Shown here: one piece after another, positions 44,736 through 52,651 of the stretch
Layout: each line of letters opens with the position of its first letter
Numbering within the stretch: position 1 is the first letter of the stretch
DNA from: Sphingomonadales bacterium UBA2683
GTDB taxonomy: Bacteria > Pseudomonadota > Alphaproteobacteria > Sphingomonadales > Sphingomonadaceae
Reading direction: 5' to 3'
Length of the DNA stretch: 64,000 bases
Assembly (NCBI GenBank): GCA_002354635.1
Contig: DELZ01000005.1
Location: 235,994-299,993 of the forward strand
The notes under the pieces: generated by a model
What the model saw: only the letters and a program-made list of their open reading frames with translations
Databases searched by the model: none
Told to the model about the DNA's origin: nothing
Position numbers and translations under genes: made by a program

Positions 44736-45194
44736 CTAGCCAACCACGATCATCACCAGCGAAGTGGCGATCAGCGCCGGCGTCTCGATGCCGTCAATCT
44801 CGACCACGACATTATAGGTCAGCAGCCAGCGGCCCGGCTGTTTCTCGACCGCATCGACCAGTGTATGGCGTCCGCGAACCTTCGATCCCGCCCGCACCGG
44901 GTTGAGGAAGCGGACCTTGTCAAAGCCGTAGTTGATTCCCATCACCGTGCCTTCGAGGCCCAGCGTGGTGCCATAGGACAGCTTCGGCAGCAGCGAGAGC
45001 GTCAGCAGTCCATGGGCAATCGTGCCGCCGAAAGGGGTCTTCGCGGCCGCTTCCTCGTCGATGTGGATAAACTGATGGTCCTCGGTGCAGTCGGCAAATT
45101 TGTTGATCCGGTCCTGACCCACTTCGACCCAGTCCGATACGCCGACTTCCTTGCCCTTCCAGGACTCGAGTTCACTTGGTTTGATTACTGGCAT
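44736..45194 (-). CDS. MaoC-like (R)-specific enoyl-CoA hydratase
   Basis: 152 aa hot-dog-fold hydratase. The catalytic Asp and His are in NKFADCTEDHQFIHID, followed by GGTIAHGLLTLSLLPKL. ATG 45194 follows AGGAGA. It lies downstream of the 17beta-HSD4-like SDR, and the two activities are fused in peroxisomal MFE-2 and paired in actinobacterial sterol side-chain pathways. Together they would hydrate and oxidise an enoyl-CoA to the 3-oxo ester through the R isomer. Confidence 0.88.
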   Translation of the reverse strand: MPVIKPSELESWKGKEVGVSDWVEVGQDRINKFADCTEDHQFIHIDEEAAAKTPFGGTIAHGLLTLSLLPKLSYGTTLGLEGTVMGINYGFDKVRFLNPVRAGSKVRGRHTLVDAVEKQPGRWLLTYNVVVEIDGIETPALIATSLVMIVVG

Positions 45195-45227
45195 AATATT
45201 TCTCCTAAACTGTTTGTCCAATACCGC

Positions 45228-45294
45228 TAGTGGAGAGCCTGTCGAACCACGTCTCTTGTCGAGACGAGCCCTTCGACAGGCTCAGGGCTAACGG
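45228..45294. repeat. Palindromic intergenic repeat (GAGCCTGTCGAAGG family)
   Basis: GAGCCTGTCGAA pairs with TTCGACAGGCTC, with an inner GTCTCTTGTCGAGAC hairpin. It lies between the SDR and MaoC genes. Confidence 0.8.
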
Positions 45295-45317
45295 ACATTC
45301 AAAAGTTTCGCTTCCGA

Positions 45318-46232
45318 CTAGCCCTTCATGACTTCCTGCATGCGACGGAAGAATTTGCCGCCCTGACCGCCACCATTGGCATATTCCTGCATGCCGGTTT
45401 CATCGAGAATCTGGTCAATATTTTCGGCGATCGCTTCGGCCGAGCGCTTGTCCTCCGGCAACCAGACGCCTTCGGTTTCAAAGATTTTCGCAGCCGCAAA
45501 ACCACCAGCGCCGGCGGTCAGGATCGTCTTCGACGGCGCGCCGTCGCTGCACAGATAGACCACCGCCGGGGTTACCGCTTCGGGAACCAGCAGTTTCAGG
45601 GCTTCTTCCGGCATGATGTCTTCGGTCATCCGGGTCGCGGCGACGGGCGAGATGCAGTTGGTGTGGATGCCCTTGCCGGCACCTTCCTGGTGCAGGCTGT
45701 TCATCATGCCGACCAGTGCCAGCTTCGCGGCGCCATAATTGACCTGGCCGAAATTGCCGTACAGCCCGGTGGACGAGGTGGTCATCACGATCCGGCCATA
45801 TTGCCGTTCGCGCATATGATCCCAGACCGCCTTGGTACAATTGGCACTGCCGGTCAGATGCACGTCCATGACAAACTGGAAATCTTCCATGGTCATCTTG
45901 TGGAAGCTCTTGTCGCGCAGCACACCGGCATTGTTGACGAGAATATCGACATGACCCCATTTGGCGATCGCGTCGGCGACCATCTTTTCCACCGCTGGCA
46001 TATCGGTCACGCTGCAACCCGCTGCCATGGCTTCGCCGCCTTCGGCTTCGATTTCAGCTACAACCTGCTCGGCCACTGTTGCCGAACCGCCGGTGCCATC
46101 ACGCGCGCCGCCAAAGTCATTGACAACAACCTTCACGCCGCGCCGCGCCAGTTCCTTGGCATGCTCGCGTCCGAGACCAGCGCCTGCGCCGGTGACAATG
46201 GCAACGCGATCGTTGAATTCTACTGTGCTCAT
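45318..46232 (-). CDS. SDR-family (3R)-hydroxyacyl-CoA dehydrogenase, MFE-2/17beta-HSD4-like
   Basis: 304 aa. TGAGAGLGREHAKELA, the long NDFGGARDGTGGSATVAEQVV insertion after strand 2 typical of MFE-2 dehydrogenase domains, NNAGVLRDKSF, MTTSSTGLYGNFGQVNYGAAK. This insertion separates it from the other SDRs here. ATG 46232 follows GAGGGA by 6 nt; operator-like site G sits just upstream. It acts before thiolysis, with the MaoC protein downstream. Confidence 0.9.
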   Translation of the reverse strand: MSTVEFNDRVAIVTGAGAGLGREHAKELARRGVKVVVNDFGGARDGTGGSATVAEQVVAEIEAEGGEAMAAGCSVTDMPAVEKMVADAIAKWGHVDILVNNAGVLRDKSFHKMTMEDFQFVMDVHLTGSANCTKAVWDHMRERQYGRIVMTTSSTGLYGNFGQVNYGAAKLALVGMMNSLHQEGAGKGIHTNCISPVAATRMTEDIMPEEALKLLVPEAVTPAVVYLCSDGAPSKTILTAGAGGFAAAKIFETEGVWLPEDKRSAEAIAENIDQILDETGMQEYANGGGQGGKFFRRMQEVMKG

Positions 46233-46244
46233 GATGAGTCCCTC

Positions 46245-46262
46245 TTTAATTGAATGATTAAC
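46245..46262. promoter_or_regulatory. Operator-like site G
   Basis: TTTAATTGAATGATTAAC, 12 bp upstream of the SDR start codon and downstream of the wax-synthase stop. Confidence 0.55.
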
Positions 46263-46307
46263 GGGACCGATGCGCAATCAGTCCCTACGAGTCAAGCGCC
46301 AAGGCCG

Positions 46308-47849
46308 CTATTTTGCAGCCGTTTTGGTTCGAGGCCTGCCTGCCGTAGCGGCAGAGGCGGAAACGCGCTTTTTGGGTTTTTTCGGCTGCTTGGCCTTCTT
46401 GGTTTTGGCCTTTTTGTCCGCTGTCGACTTTTCCTTCCCTGCGGCCGCCATCAAGTCCGCAAAGCTCCGCGATATGCAGGTCGCGTAAAATTCCGGGTCC
46501 GGCATGATATTGCGATCCGCAAGGAATGTCAGGATGACATTGCCGTTATAACTGGTCACCACATGGAACAATCCCTGCCCCTCGGCCAGAATACCCATAC
46601 CGAAGCTCTTGACCAGCTCGGCACCGGCAAAATACATCGGTACCATCGGTCCCGGGACATTGGTAACCACCGTATTCACCGCCGGATTGAGCCGCTCGAC
46701 CAAGCCGGCCCGAACCATCATCTTGGTCCCTGCGGCGGTCAGCCCGGCCGGCATCGCGCCCGACAATTCCATCAGCGTCTTGGCCCCCATGGCCTGGGTC
46801 ATCGCCTTCGATCGCCGGGTTTCTTCCATGATGAATTTCAATCGGTCGCCGGCATCGGCCAGATGGGTTCCCACGCCGACTTGCATCATTGTTACCTGGT
46901 TGCCGGCACTATCCTTGTCATCGTCGGAACGGACCGACACCGGCGCGCCGATTTTCATGGTCTTGTCCGGAAGATCGTTCTTGGCCTTCAGATATCCGCG
47001 CATCGAACCGCTGACCACCGCAATCATCACGTCGTTCACCGTCGCACCTGGAAAGGCCTCGCGGATTTTCTTGATATCCGACAAGGCGAATTCACGTCCG
47101 TCAAACACGCGGTGCGGGCTCAGCTTCTTGTTGAACCGCGTCTTGGGGATACCGCCCTTGGCATCGTCACGCTGGCGAAATTCGCGCTGCACGTCGAGCA
47201 ACCGCTTCGGCATCGGGATCAGCTTTTGCAGATTCTGCAGTCCCCGCACCGGATTGGCGATATTGTTGAACTGGGCCTTGGCGAGCAGGGTGATCGGATT
47301 GGGATCCTTTTCCGGTTCAAACTGCATGTCAAAGGCGCGCGGTTTCATCTTGGCGTCAAGATCGTGCAGTGCCAGCGTCATCTGCAGCCCGGACTGGCCG
47401 TCGATCGCGGCATGGTGCATCTTGTGCAACATTGCAAAGCTGCCCTTTGGCACGCCTTCGACATTGTCGAGCCCCTCGATCACCGTATATTCCCAGAGCG
47501 GTTTGTTCATATCCATCGGTCGCGCATAAATACGCGCTGCCTGGATGCACAGCTGTCGCCAGTCACCCGGTTTCGGCAGGGCAATATGACGCACGTGGAA
47601 TTCCAGATCGAAATTCTCGTCATCGACCCAATAGGGATGATCAAGATCAAGCGGAACCCGCACGAGTTTCTGGCGGAAAATCCGCGCACCGTCGAGGCGC
47701 CCTTCGATATAGCGCAAAATATCCTTGAAACCGACCATGCCGCCCGGCGCGGTCGAGGGGTCATAAATCAGCAACTGCCCGATATGCATCGGCGTATTCG
47801 GTGTTTCCGTGTAGGCAAACATCGCATCCAGTGCGCTCAGTTGCTTCAT
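46308..47849 (-). CDS. Wax ester synthase / diacylglycerol acyltransferase with Lys-rich tail
   Basis: 513 aa. The catalytic HHxxxDG motif is in LHKMHHAAIDGQSG; the N-terminal QLSALDAMFAYTETPNTPMHIG and the later NVPGPMVPMYFAGA block are typical. It esterifies long-chain alcohols or diacylglycerol with acyl-CoA, making storage lipid. The last about 40 residues form a Lys/Ala/Pro-rich tail (STADKKAKTKKAKQPKKPKK) outside the enzyme domain. It is upstream of the MFE-2-like SDR on the same strand, but site G in between suggests the SDR has its own promoter. Confidence 0.92.
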   Translation of the reverse strand: MKQLSALDAMFAYTETPNTPMHIGQLLIYDPSTAPGGMVGFKDILRYIEGRLDGARIFRQKLVRVPLDLDHPYWVDDENFDLEFHVRHIALPKPGDWRQLCIQAARIYARPMDMNKPLWEYTVIEGLDNVEGVPKGSFAMLHKMHHAAIDGQSGLQMTLALHDLDAKMKPRAFDMQFEPEKDPNPITLLAKAQFNNIANPVRGLQNLQKLIPMPKRLLDVQREFRQRDDAKGGIPKTRFNKKLSPHRVFDGREFALSDIKKIREAFPGATVNDVMIAVVSGSMRGYLKAKNDLPDKTMKIGAPVSVRSDDDKDSAGNQVTMMQVGVGTHLADAGDRLKFIMEETRRSKAMTQAMGAKTLMELSGAMPAGLTAAGTKMMVRAGLVERLNPAVNTVVTNVPGPMVPMYFAGAELVKSFGMGILAEGQGLFHVVTSYNGNVILTFLADRNIMPDPEFYATCISRSFADLMAAAGKEKSTADKKAKTKKAKQPKKPKKRVSASAATAGRPRTKTAAK

Positions 47850-47971
47850 GGCTATCCTCTCATTCTGCTTTTGTTGCGTTCAGCATAATTCAATTCGATC
47901 CAATAAGCGAATCCGTTCAGAATCAAAATTGTGCACTTTCAAGGGGCCGCCGGCGACCGCACTGCCGCCGA

Positions 47972-49123
47972 TCAGGCGGCGCACCAGTCCTTCACCAGAT
48001 ACTGCGGCGGGACGGCCCGGCCCCAGTAAAACCCCTGGCCATGGTCTGCGCCAAGCAGCCGTGCCTTTTCCAGATGAAAGGATGTTTCAATGCCTTCGAC
48101 GACCGTCTTGGCTCCGCGCATGTGACAAAAATCGATGATCGAACTCAGCACGGTAATCGGCACGCGATTGTTGCAAAAGGCCCAGAAAATTTCCTTGTCC
48201 AGTTTCAGCTCGGTAAACGGGATCTCGGCGATCCGGTCGAGATTGCTCTGGCCAGTGCCATAATCGTCGATCGATACGGTCAGTCCGCGGCCTGCCAACA
48301 TGCGGCACACTTCGGCAACCACCTTGATATTGGCGACCCGGTTTTCCTCGGTAATCTCCATGATGACCATTCCGCTCACCGTCCCGGCCTGCTGCAGGCG
48401 CGCAAACAGTTGGTCGACAAAATCGGGCTGGGTCAGCAATATTGCACTACAGTTGAAGGATACAGGCACGCCTTTGCGGGACTTGCGCAGGGAGCTGGCC
48501 AGATCCATCACCTGATCAAAGACATTGAGAGTCGCTTCGATTTCGAGAGAGATTTCCGTGGCCGCCGAAAAAATCGTGGCCGGACTGATCGCCCGCCGCG
48601 TCTTTAATCGCGACAGGGCTTCGTAACCGACGACGCGGCCATCCGCCAATGCATGCTTCGACTGAAATTCCACGACAAGATTGTCGAGCAATCTGTCGCT
48701 CGCGATAAGCGCCTTGATATACTCGGAGTCCAGATTGGCCTTCTGACTGTTCACGGCATACTGATCAATCAGCTCTGCAAGCGTATTCGGCTCGAACGGC
48801 TTCGCGATAGTGGCCACGATTTGCGATTTTCCTGTGCGCAGGGACGGTGCGCTGCCGTGGTACAACTTCCTATCGGTTCCGGTCATCAATACAAGCGGCA
48901 ACTTGCGTTCGACGGGATCGAATGTGGACAATATGCTGGCATTGGTTTGGCAGAGCGTTTCCTTGTCAGCCACAATGACATTCGGCGCAAAGGCTGTGGC
49001 GCCATTCTCGTCGCCGGGTGAATAAACACAGGCTACGGAAATTTCACGCTGCTCGAGATCGTCCTGTAAAAAGCGGGTAAACGCACTCTCTTCGTCTATG
49101 ACGAGGACCCGTTTCTTGGGCAT
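47972..49123 (-). CDS. REC-EAL cyclic-di-GMP phosphodiesterase
   Basis: 383 aa. N-terminal receiver-like domain (KKRVLVIDEESAFTRFLQDD; VIVADKETL at the phosphoacceptor strand, conserved Thr in VLMTGTD and Lys in IAKPFEP), so the phosphoacceptor is unclear. C-terminal EAL domain keeps the catalytic set: GYEALSRL, FNCSA, MEITEE, IDDYGTGQSN, LKLDK, VVEGIET and GFYWG. It should hydrolyse c-di-GMP. It starts 15 bp after sciP and is cotranscribed, linking c-di-GMP turnover to the CtrA cell-cycle pathway. Confidence 0.88.
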   Translation of the reverse strand: MPKKRVLVIDEESAFTRFLQDDLEQREISVACVYSPGDENGATAFAPNVIVADKETLCQTNASILSTFDPVERKLPLVLMTGTDRKLYHGSAPSLRTGKSQIVATIAKPFEPNTLAELIDQYAVNSQKANLDSEYIKALIASDRLLDNLVVEFQSKHALADGRVVGYEALSRLKTRRAISPATIFSAATEISLEIEATLNVFDQVMDLASSLRKSRKGVPVSFNCSAILLTQPDFVDQLFARLQQAGTVSGMVIMEITEENRVANIKVVAEVCRMLAGRGLTVSIDDYGTGQSNLDRIAEIPFTELKLDKEIFWAFCNNRVPITVLSSIIDFCHMRGAKTVVEGIETSFHLEKARLLGADHGQGFYWGRAVPPQYLVKDWCAA

Positions 49124-49138
49124 GGTTGGAGCTTTCGA

Positions 49139-49489
49139 TCAATGAAGATCCGGCATAGGATCCTGCGGTGGTTGCGCCCCTGTTTGTTCGGGCATTTGCT
49201 GCTTGGCCCGATCTTGTGTCCGGTATTGGGAAAGATAGCTGATACGCAAGCCGGGCAACCCCGCCTTGTCGATGGATTCCTGCCAAGAGATAAACTCTTC
49301 AAGCGAGAGATCATAGCGGTCGCACGCTTCCTCAAGGCTCAACAAACCGCCGTTCACGGCGGCTACCACTTCGGCTTTGCGCCTGATCACCCATCTGGTC
49401 GTATTGTTTTTGGGCAAATCATTCAGACTGAGGGCCTCACCGAAAGGACCGATGACTTTCTCGGGTCTTCGTTGCCGACCAATTTCCAT
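49139..49489 (-). CDS. sciP: SciP-like DUF1153 CtrA modulator
   Basis: 116 aa. The core NTTRWVIRRKAEVVAAVNGGLLSLEEACDRYDLSLEEFISWQ.. is the DUF1153 helix-turn-helix of SciP. In Caulobacter SciP binds CtrA and represses CtrA-activated transcription in S phase. An added C-terminal tail is Gln/Pro rich. The ribosome site is strong (TAGGAGGTG) before ATG 49489. The 371 bp upstream are very AT-rich and probably contain its promoter. Confidence 0.85.
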   Translation of the reverse strand: MEIGRQRRPEKVIGPFGEALSLNDLPKNNTTRWVIRRKAEVVAAVNGGLLSLEEACDRYDLSLEEFISWQESIDKAGLPGLRISYLSQYRTQDRAKQQMPEQTGAQPPQDPMPDLH

Positions 49490-49860
49490 TTCACCTCCTA
49501 GAGATTGGGTTAAACCGCTGCTGCGATCTGCGACGGGGCGAGCCGAACGGAGGCCCCTTTTCAGTCATCTAACCATGGGCCACAAAATATGAATATACCG
49601 TTATGATATCTGGTTAATAGGCCATAAATACTTGATCTATAAATAGCCAATTAATATATATATTTATTTAAATGCAATTATATCAATTGATATTAATAAT
49701 ACTGTCAGAACTTTATATAAATGATATGCTTGTTACTTTGTTAATTCGAAAGCGGGCATGACAAAAAGAAACCCCGGTGTAAGGGACACCGAGGTTTTTG
49801 AAAGTTGGTTTGGCCAAAATGCGGCCGCTTGTTGGGGGTTTGCGGCTCTCGGAATCGTGA
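49490..49860. other. AT-rich intergenic region upstream of sciP
   Basis: 371 bp without a gene. 49580-49760 is exceptionally AT-rich for this genome. It contains one near match to the CtrA box (TTAATAGGCCATAAA, 49614-49628; TTAA-N7-TTAA with one mismatch) and a CTAACCAT half-site at 49569. The right end holds the UrcA terminator. Confidence 0.5.
49770..49800 (-). terminator. Rho-independent terminator of the UrcA-family gene
   Basis: ACCCCGGTGT / ACACCGAGGT stem with an AAGGG loop and T-runs on both sides. It lies 61 bp past the UrcA stop. Confidence 0.8.
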
Positions 49861-50214
49861 CTAGTTGCTAATCACCATGGCGGTTTGCACGGACTTGCCC
49901 GATTTGGCCGCGGCCATGATCGTCACGCTGGCACGCTGGGCCGAGGCATTTGCCTCTGTCATGCAGACGCCGTGATCCTGCGCATCGACCAGGTTTTTCG
50001 GATCATAGCTGCCGCAAACCTGCCGCACCGCGCCTTTCAGCCGGCCCTGCAAAGTGGCCTGGCCATCGTCGCTGGCCAGATCAAGGTCGGCATAATCAAC
50101 AATGGCGGTACGGACGGTTCTGCTCTGTGCATTGGCACTGGCGGAAAATCCGGTCGCGGTCACGGCGATCGCGGCAGCGGCGCAAAGCGCCTTGGTAAAG
50201 ATAGTATTCGACAT
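49861..50214 (-). CDS. UrcA family secreted protein
   Basis: 117 aa. Signal peptide (KALCAAAAIAVTATGFSASANAQ), then the UrcA block VDYADLDLASDDGQATLQGRLKGAVRQVCG with two conserved cysteines (VCG, VCM). Function unknown; the family is common in sphingomonads and caulobacters. ATG 50214 follows GAGGAG; an open frame to 50463 is not coding-like. It stands alone with its own terminator. Confidence 0.85.
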   Translation of the reverse strand: MSNTIFTKALCAAAAIAVTATGFSASANAQSRTVRTAIVDYADLDLASDDGQATLQGRLKGAVRQVCGSYDPKNLVDAQDHGVCMTEANASAQRASVTIMAAAKSGKSVQTAMVISN

Positions 50215-50534
50215 TTTCTCACTCCTCAAAATCGTTTGGGGCATTGCCGGAAAATGGGGCCGGCGCTGCCCGTCGGGGGATGGGCGGGAGCGGAATATCC
50301 ATCGGCCGGGGAAGGGCTGTCTGGAAAGACGTGTGGTTATGCTCCCGCCTCGCATTCCTAGGTAGCGGAACGAACCGTTTCGAGCAGTCGGCGTTCGATA
50401 AACCGCCATTTTGATCGGCAAACACCGATCCGCTTCGACGAACGACAATTGTCGGTCGACCAAGATAACAACATGTAACTTTTGTTACGATTCAGATAGT
50501 TACAGATGACACCGAATCATGCTGTATTATGACA
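50215..50534. other. Intergenic region between thiSG and the UrcA gene
   Basis: 320 bp. It should carry the UrcA promoter. A GTAACTTTTGTTAC hairpin at 50475-50488 lacks a T-run and is not a clear terminator. Nothing else is recognised. Confidence 0.4.
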
Positions 50535-51515
50535 CTAAATCAGTCCGGAGAGCGGGCTCGACGGGTCCGCGTACATCCGCCGTCCCATCCGGCCGGACAG
50601 ATACGCCTCGCGCCCGGCTGCCACCGCGAGCTTCATTGCACGCGCCATGCGCACCGGTTCCTTGGCCTCGGCGATCGCCGTGTTCATCAGCACACCGTCG
50701 CAGCCCAGTTCCATGGCAACCGCCGCATCGCTGGCAGTACCAACCCCGGCATCGACCAGCACCGGCACATTGGCCCCCTCCACGATCAGCCGGATCGTCA
50801 CCCGGTTCTGGATGCCGAGCCCGGAACCGATCGGTGCGCCCAGCGGCATGATCGCTACCGCGCCGGCATCTTCCAGCTGCTTCGCCGCGATCGGATCATC
50901 GACGCAATAGACCATCGGCTTGAAGCCTTCCTTGGCCAGCACCTCGGTTGCCTCCAGCGTCTCACGCATGTTCGGGTAGAGCGTCTTCGCCTCGCCCAGC
51001 ACTTCCAGCTTGACCAGATCCCAGCCACCGGCCTCGCGCGCCAACCGCAGGGTACGGATCGCGTCCTCGGCGTTGAAGCAGCCAGCGGTGTTCGGCAGAT
51101 AGGTGATTTTCTTCGGATCGATAAAGTCCATCAGCACCGGCTGGTTGCGATCGGTGACATTGACCCGGCGAACCGCGACGGTGACAATCTCCGCGCCTGA
51201 TGCTTCGACCGCCGCCGCATTTTCGGCAAAATCCTTATATTTGCCGGTACCGACAATCAGCCGCGACCGGAATGTCCGCCCCGCCACCGTCCAGTTGTCG
51301 TCACCGGAGCCGCCGCCAACGAAATGCACGATTTCCAGTTCATCCCCCTGCTCGACCATAACCTCTGCCAGCGTCGAGCGCGTGACAATTTCACGATTGC
51401 GCTCCACCGCGACCTTGGCCGGATCAAGATCAAGCGAACGCACCAGATCGGCGATCGAACCGCCTTGTTCAATCTGATGGTCGTCGCCGTTCAACCGGAT
51501 CTGAATTTTGGCCAT
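50535..51515 (-). CDS. thiG: ThiS-ThiG fusion (sulfur carrier / thiazole synthase)
   Basis: 326 aa. Residues 1-66 are ThiS (IQIRLNGDDHQIEQGGSIADL, ending EIVHFVGGG); the rest is ThiG with the Schiff-base lysine region DLVKLEVLGEAKTLYPN and phosphate loop VLVDAGVGTASDAAVAMELG. It forms the thiamine thiazole phosphate from dehydroglycine, DXP and ThiS-carried sulfur. The ThiS Gly-Gly is not C-terminal but runs into ThiG, as in known bifunctional ThiSG proteins. Start 51515 chosen; ATG 51530 is possible. No TPP riboswitch is visible in the 99 bp upstream. Confidence 0.92.
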   Translation of the reverse strand: MAKIQIRLNGDDHQIEQGGSIADLVRSLDLDPAKVAVERNREIVTRSTLAEVMVEQGDELEIVHFVGGGSGDDNWTVAGRTFRSRLIVGTGKYKDFAENAAAVEASGAEIVTVAVRRVNVTDRNQPVLMDFIDPKKITYLPNTAGCFNAEDAIRTLRLAREAGGWDLVKLEVLGEAKTLYPNMRETLEATEVLAKEGFKPMVYCVDDPIAAKQLEDAGAVAIMPLGAPIGSGLGIQNRVTIRLIVEGANVPVLVDAGVGTASDAAVAMELGCDGVLMNTAIAEAKEPVRMARAMKLAVAAGREAYLSGRMGRRMYADPSSPLSGLI

Positions 51516-51614
51516 TTCGATAACTTTCATGTCTTTGATCTCGCTTTTCAAATAGGAGCCATATAAAGAGGTCGCTCCAGTCGCAACCAAAAGCCTTGGG
51601 GAGGAACCAATATC

Positions 51615-52052
51615 TTGGCGGCCAAGACCATCTTTATATTGAACGGACCCAATCTGAACCTGCTGGGTATGCGCGAACCTGAAATCTACGGATCGGAAAC
51701 GCTCGACGAAATTGCCGGACAGATAGAAGACCATGCGCAGACGCTCGGCTTCGAGGTCGATATCCGCCAGAGCAACCATGAAGGCCATCTGGTCGACTGG
51801 CTGCACGAAGCCGCTGCCGACGACGCACAGGCGGTGATTCTGAACGCCGGCGCCCTGACCCATACATCACTCGCCCTGTTCGACGCGATCAAGTCGATCC
51901 GGACGCCGGTGATCGAGGTGCACATAACCAATCCTGCGGCGCGCGAAGAGTTTCGGCACAAGAGTTTCATAGCACCGGTTGCAAAAGGATCGATTTGCGG
52001 CTTTGGTGCATTTGGCTATCAACTGGCACTGGACGCTGCCAGCAAATTTTAA
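51615..52052 (+). CDS. aroQ: 3-Dehydroquinate dehydratase, type II
   Basis: 145 aa, standard size. LNGPNLNLLGMREPEIYG, the lid and active-site block RQSNHEGHLVDWLHEA, NAGALTHTSLALFDAI and EVHITNPAAREEFRHKS are the family motifs. Shikimate pathway, dehydroquinate to dehydroshikimate. The start is TTG 51615, 9 nt after GGGGAGGA; no ATG exists before the conserved N-terminus. Followed by accB after 20 bp, a common alphaproteobacterial order. Confidence 0.95.
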   Translation: MAAKTIFILNGPNLNLLGMREPEIYGSETLDEIAGQIEDHAQTLGFEVDIRQSNHEGHLVDWLHEAAADDAQAVILNAGALTHTSLALFDAIKSIRTPVIEVHITNPAAREEFRHKSFIAPVAKGSICGFGAFGYQLALDAASKF

Positions 52053-52072
52053 CGACAGCATAAGGACAAGAT

Positions 52073-52543
52073 ATGCCTGCAAAGAAAGAAACGGGTGAAG
52101 GCATGAATGTGGACATTAAACTGGTGCGCGATCTGGCGGCCATTCTCGACAAAGCCGGACTGACCGAGATCGAGGTCGAAGATGGCGACCGCAAGATCAA
52201 GGTCGCGCGTGGGGGCGGAACCTTTGTTGCGGCTCCGGCCATGGCTGCGCCAGCACCGGCGGCACCAGCACCGGCGCCCGAAGCAGCGGCTGCACCGGCT
52301 GATGATCATGCGGGGGCGCAAAAGTCTCCGATGGTCGGCACCGCCTATCTTGCTGCCGAACCGGGTGCAGAAAATTTCATCAGCGTCGGCGACAAGGTCG
52401 CTGTGGGTGACACATTGTTGATTGTCGAAGCAATGAAGGTGATGAACCCGATCACCGCCGAAACGTCCGGCACGGTCAAGGCGATCCTCGTCGAAAATGG
52501 TCAACCGATCGAATATGACCAGCCTCTGGTGGTGATTGCCTAG
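52073..52543 (+). CDS. accB: Biotin carboxyl carrier protein of acetyl-CoA carboxylase
   Basis: 156 aa. Biotinylated Lys122 in VEAMKVMNP; Ala/Pro-rich linker at residues 53-77; N-terminal dimerisation helix region (VDIKLVRDLAAILDKAGLTE). AAGGA precedes ATG 52073. It carries CO2 to acetyl-CoA together with AccC downstream. Confidence 0.96.
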   Translation: MPAKKETGEGMNVDIKLVRDLAAILDKAGLTEIEVEDGDRKIKVARGGGTFVAAPAMAAPAPAAPAPAPEAAAAPADDHAGAQKSPMVGTAYLAAEPGAENFISVGDKVAVGDTLLIVEAMKVMNPITAETSGTVKAILVENGQPIEYDQPLVVIA

Positions 52544-52651
52544 ATGATGGCCAAGACACTCCGTTCGTCTCGAGCGACGTCGAGAGACCGAGCTCATAAC
52601 CAATTGCGTCTCGCCTGCGCTCGTCACGACCGGCACGGGGGGCTCTAAAAA

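Noticed and set aside
9725..47849. Complete steroid or HIP ring-degradation cluster
   Set aside because: No IpdAB-type CoA transferase, KshAB, HsaC or other ring-cleaving gene is present; only side-chain-like beta-oxidation genes are seen.
50475..50488. GTAACTTTTGTTAC hairpin as the thiSG terminator
   Set aside because: Short, low-GC stem with no T-run on the minus strand.
51516..51614. TPP riboswitch ahead of thiSG
   Set aside because: Only 99 bp are available and no conserved thi-box sequence is visible.
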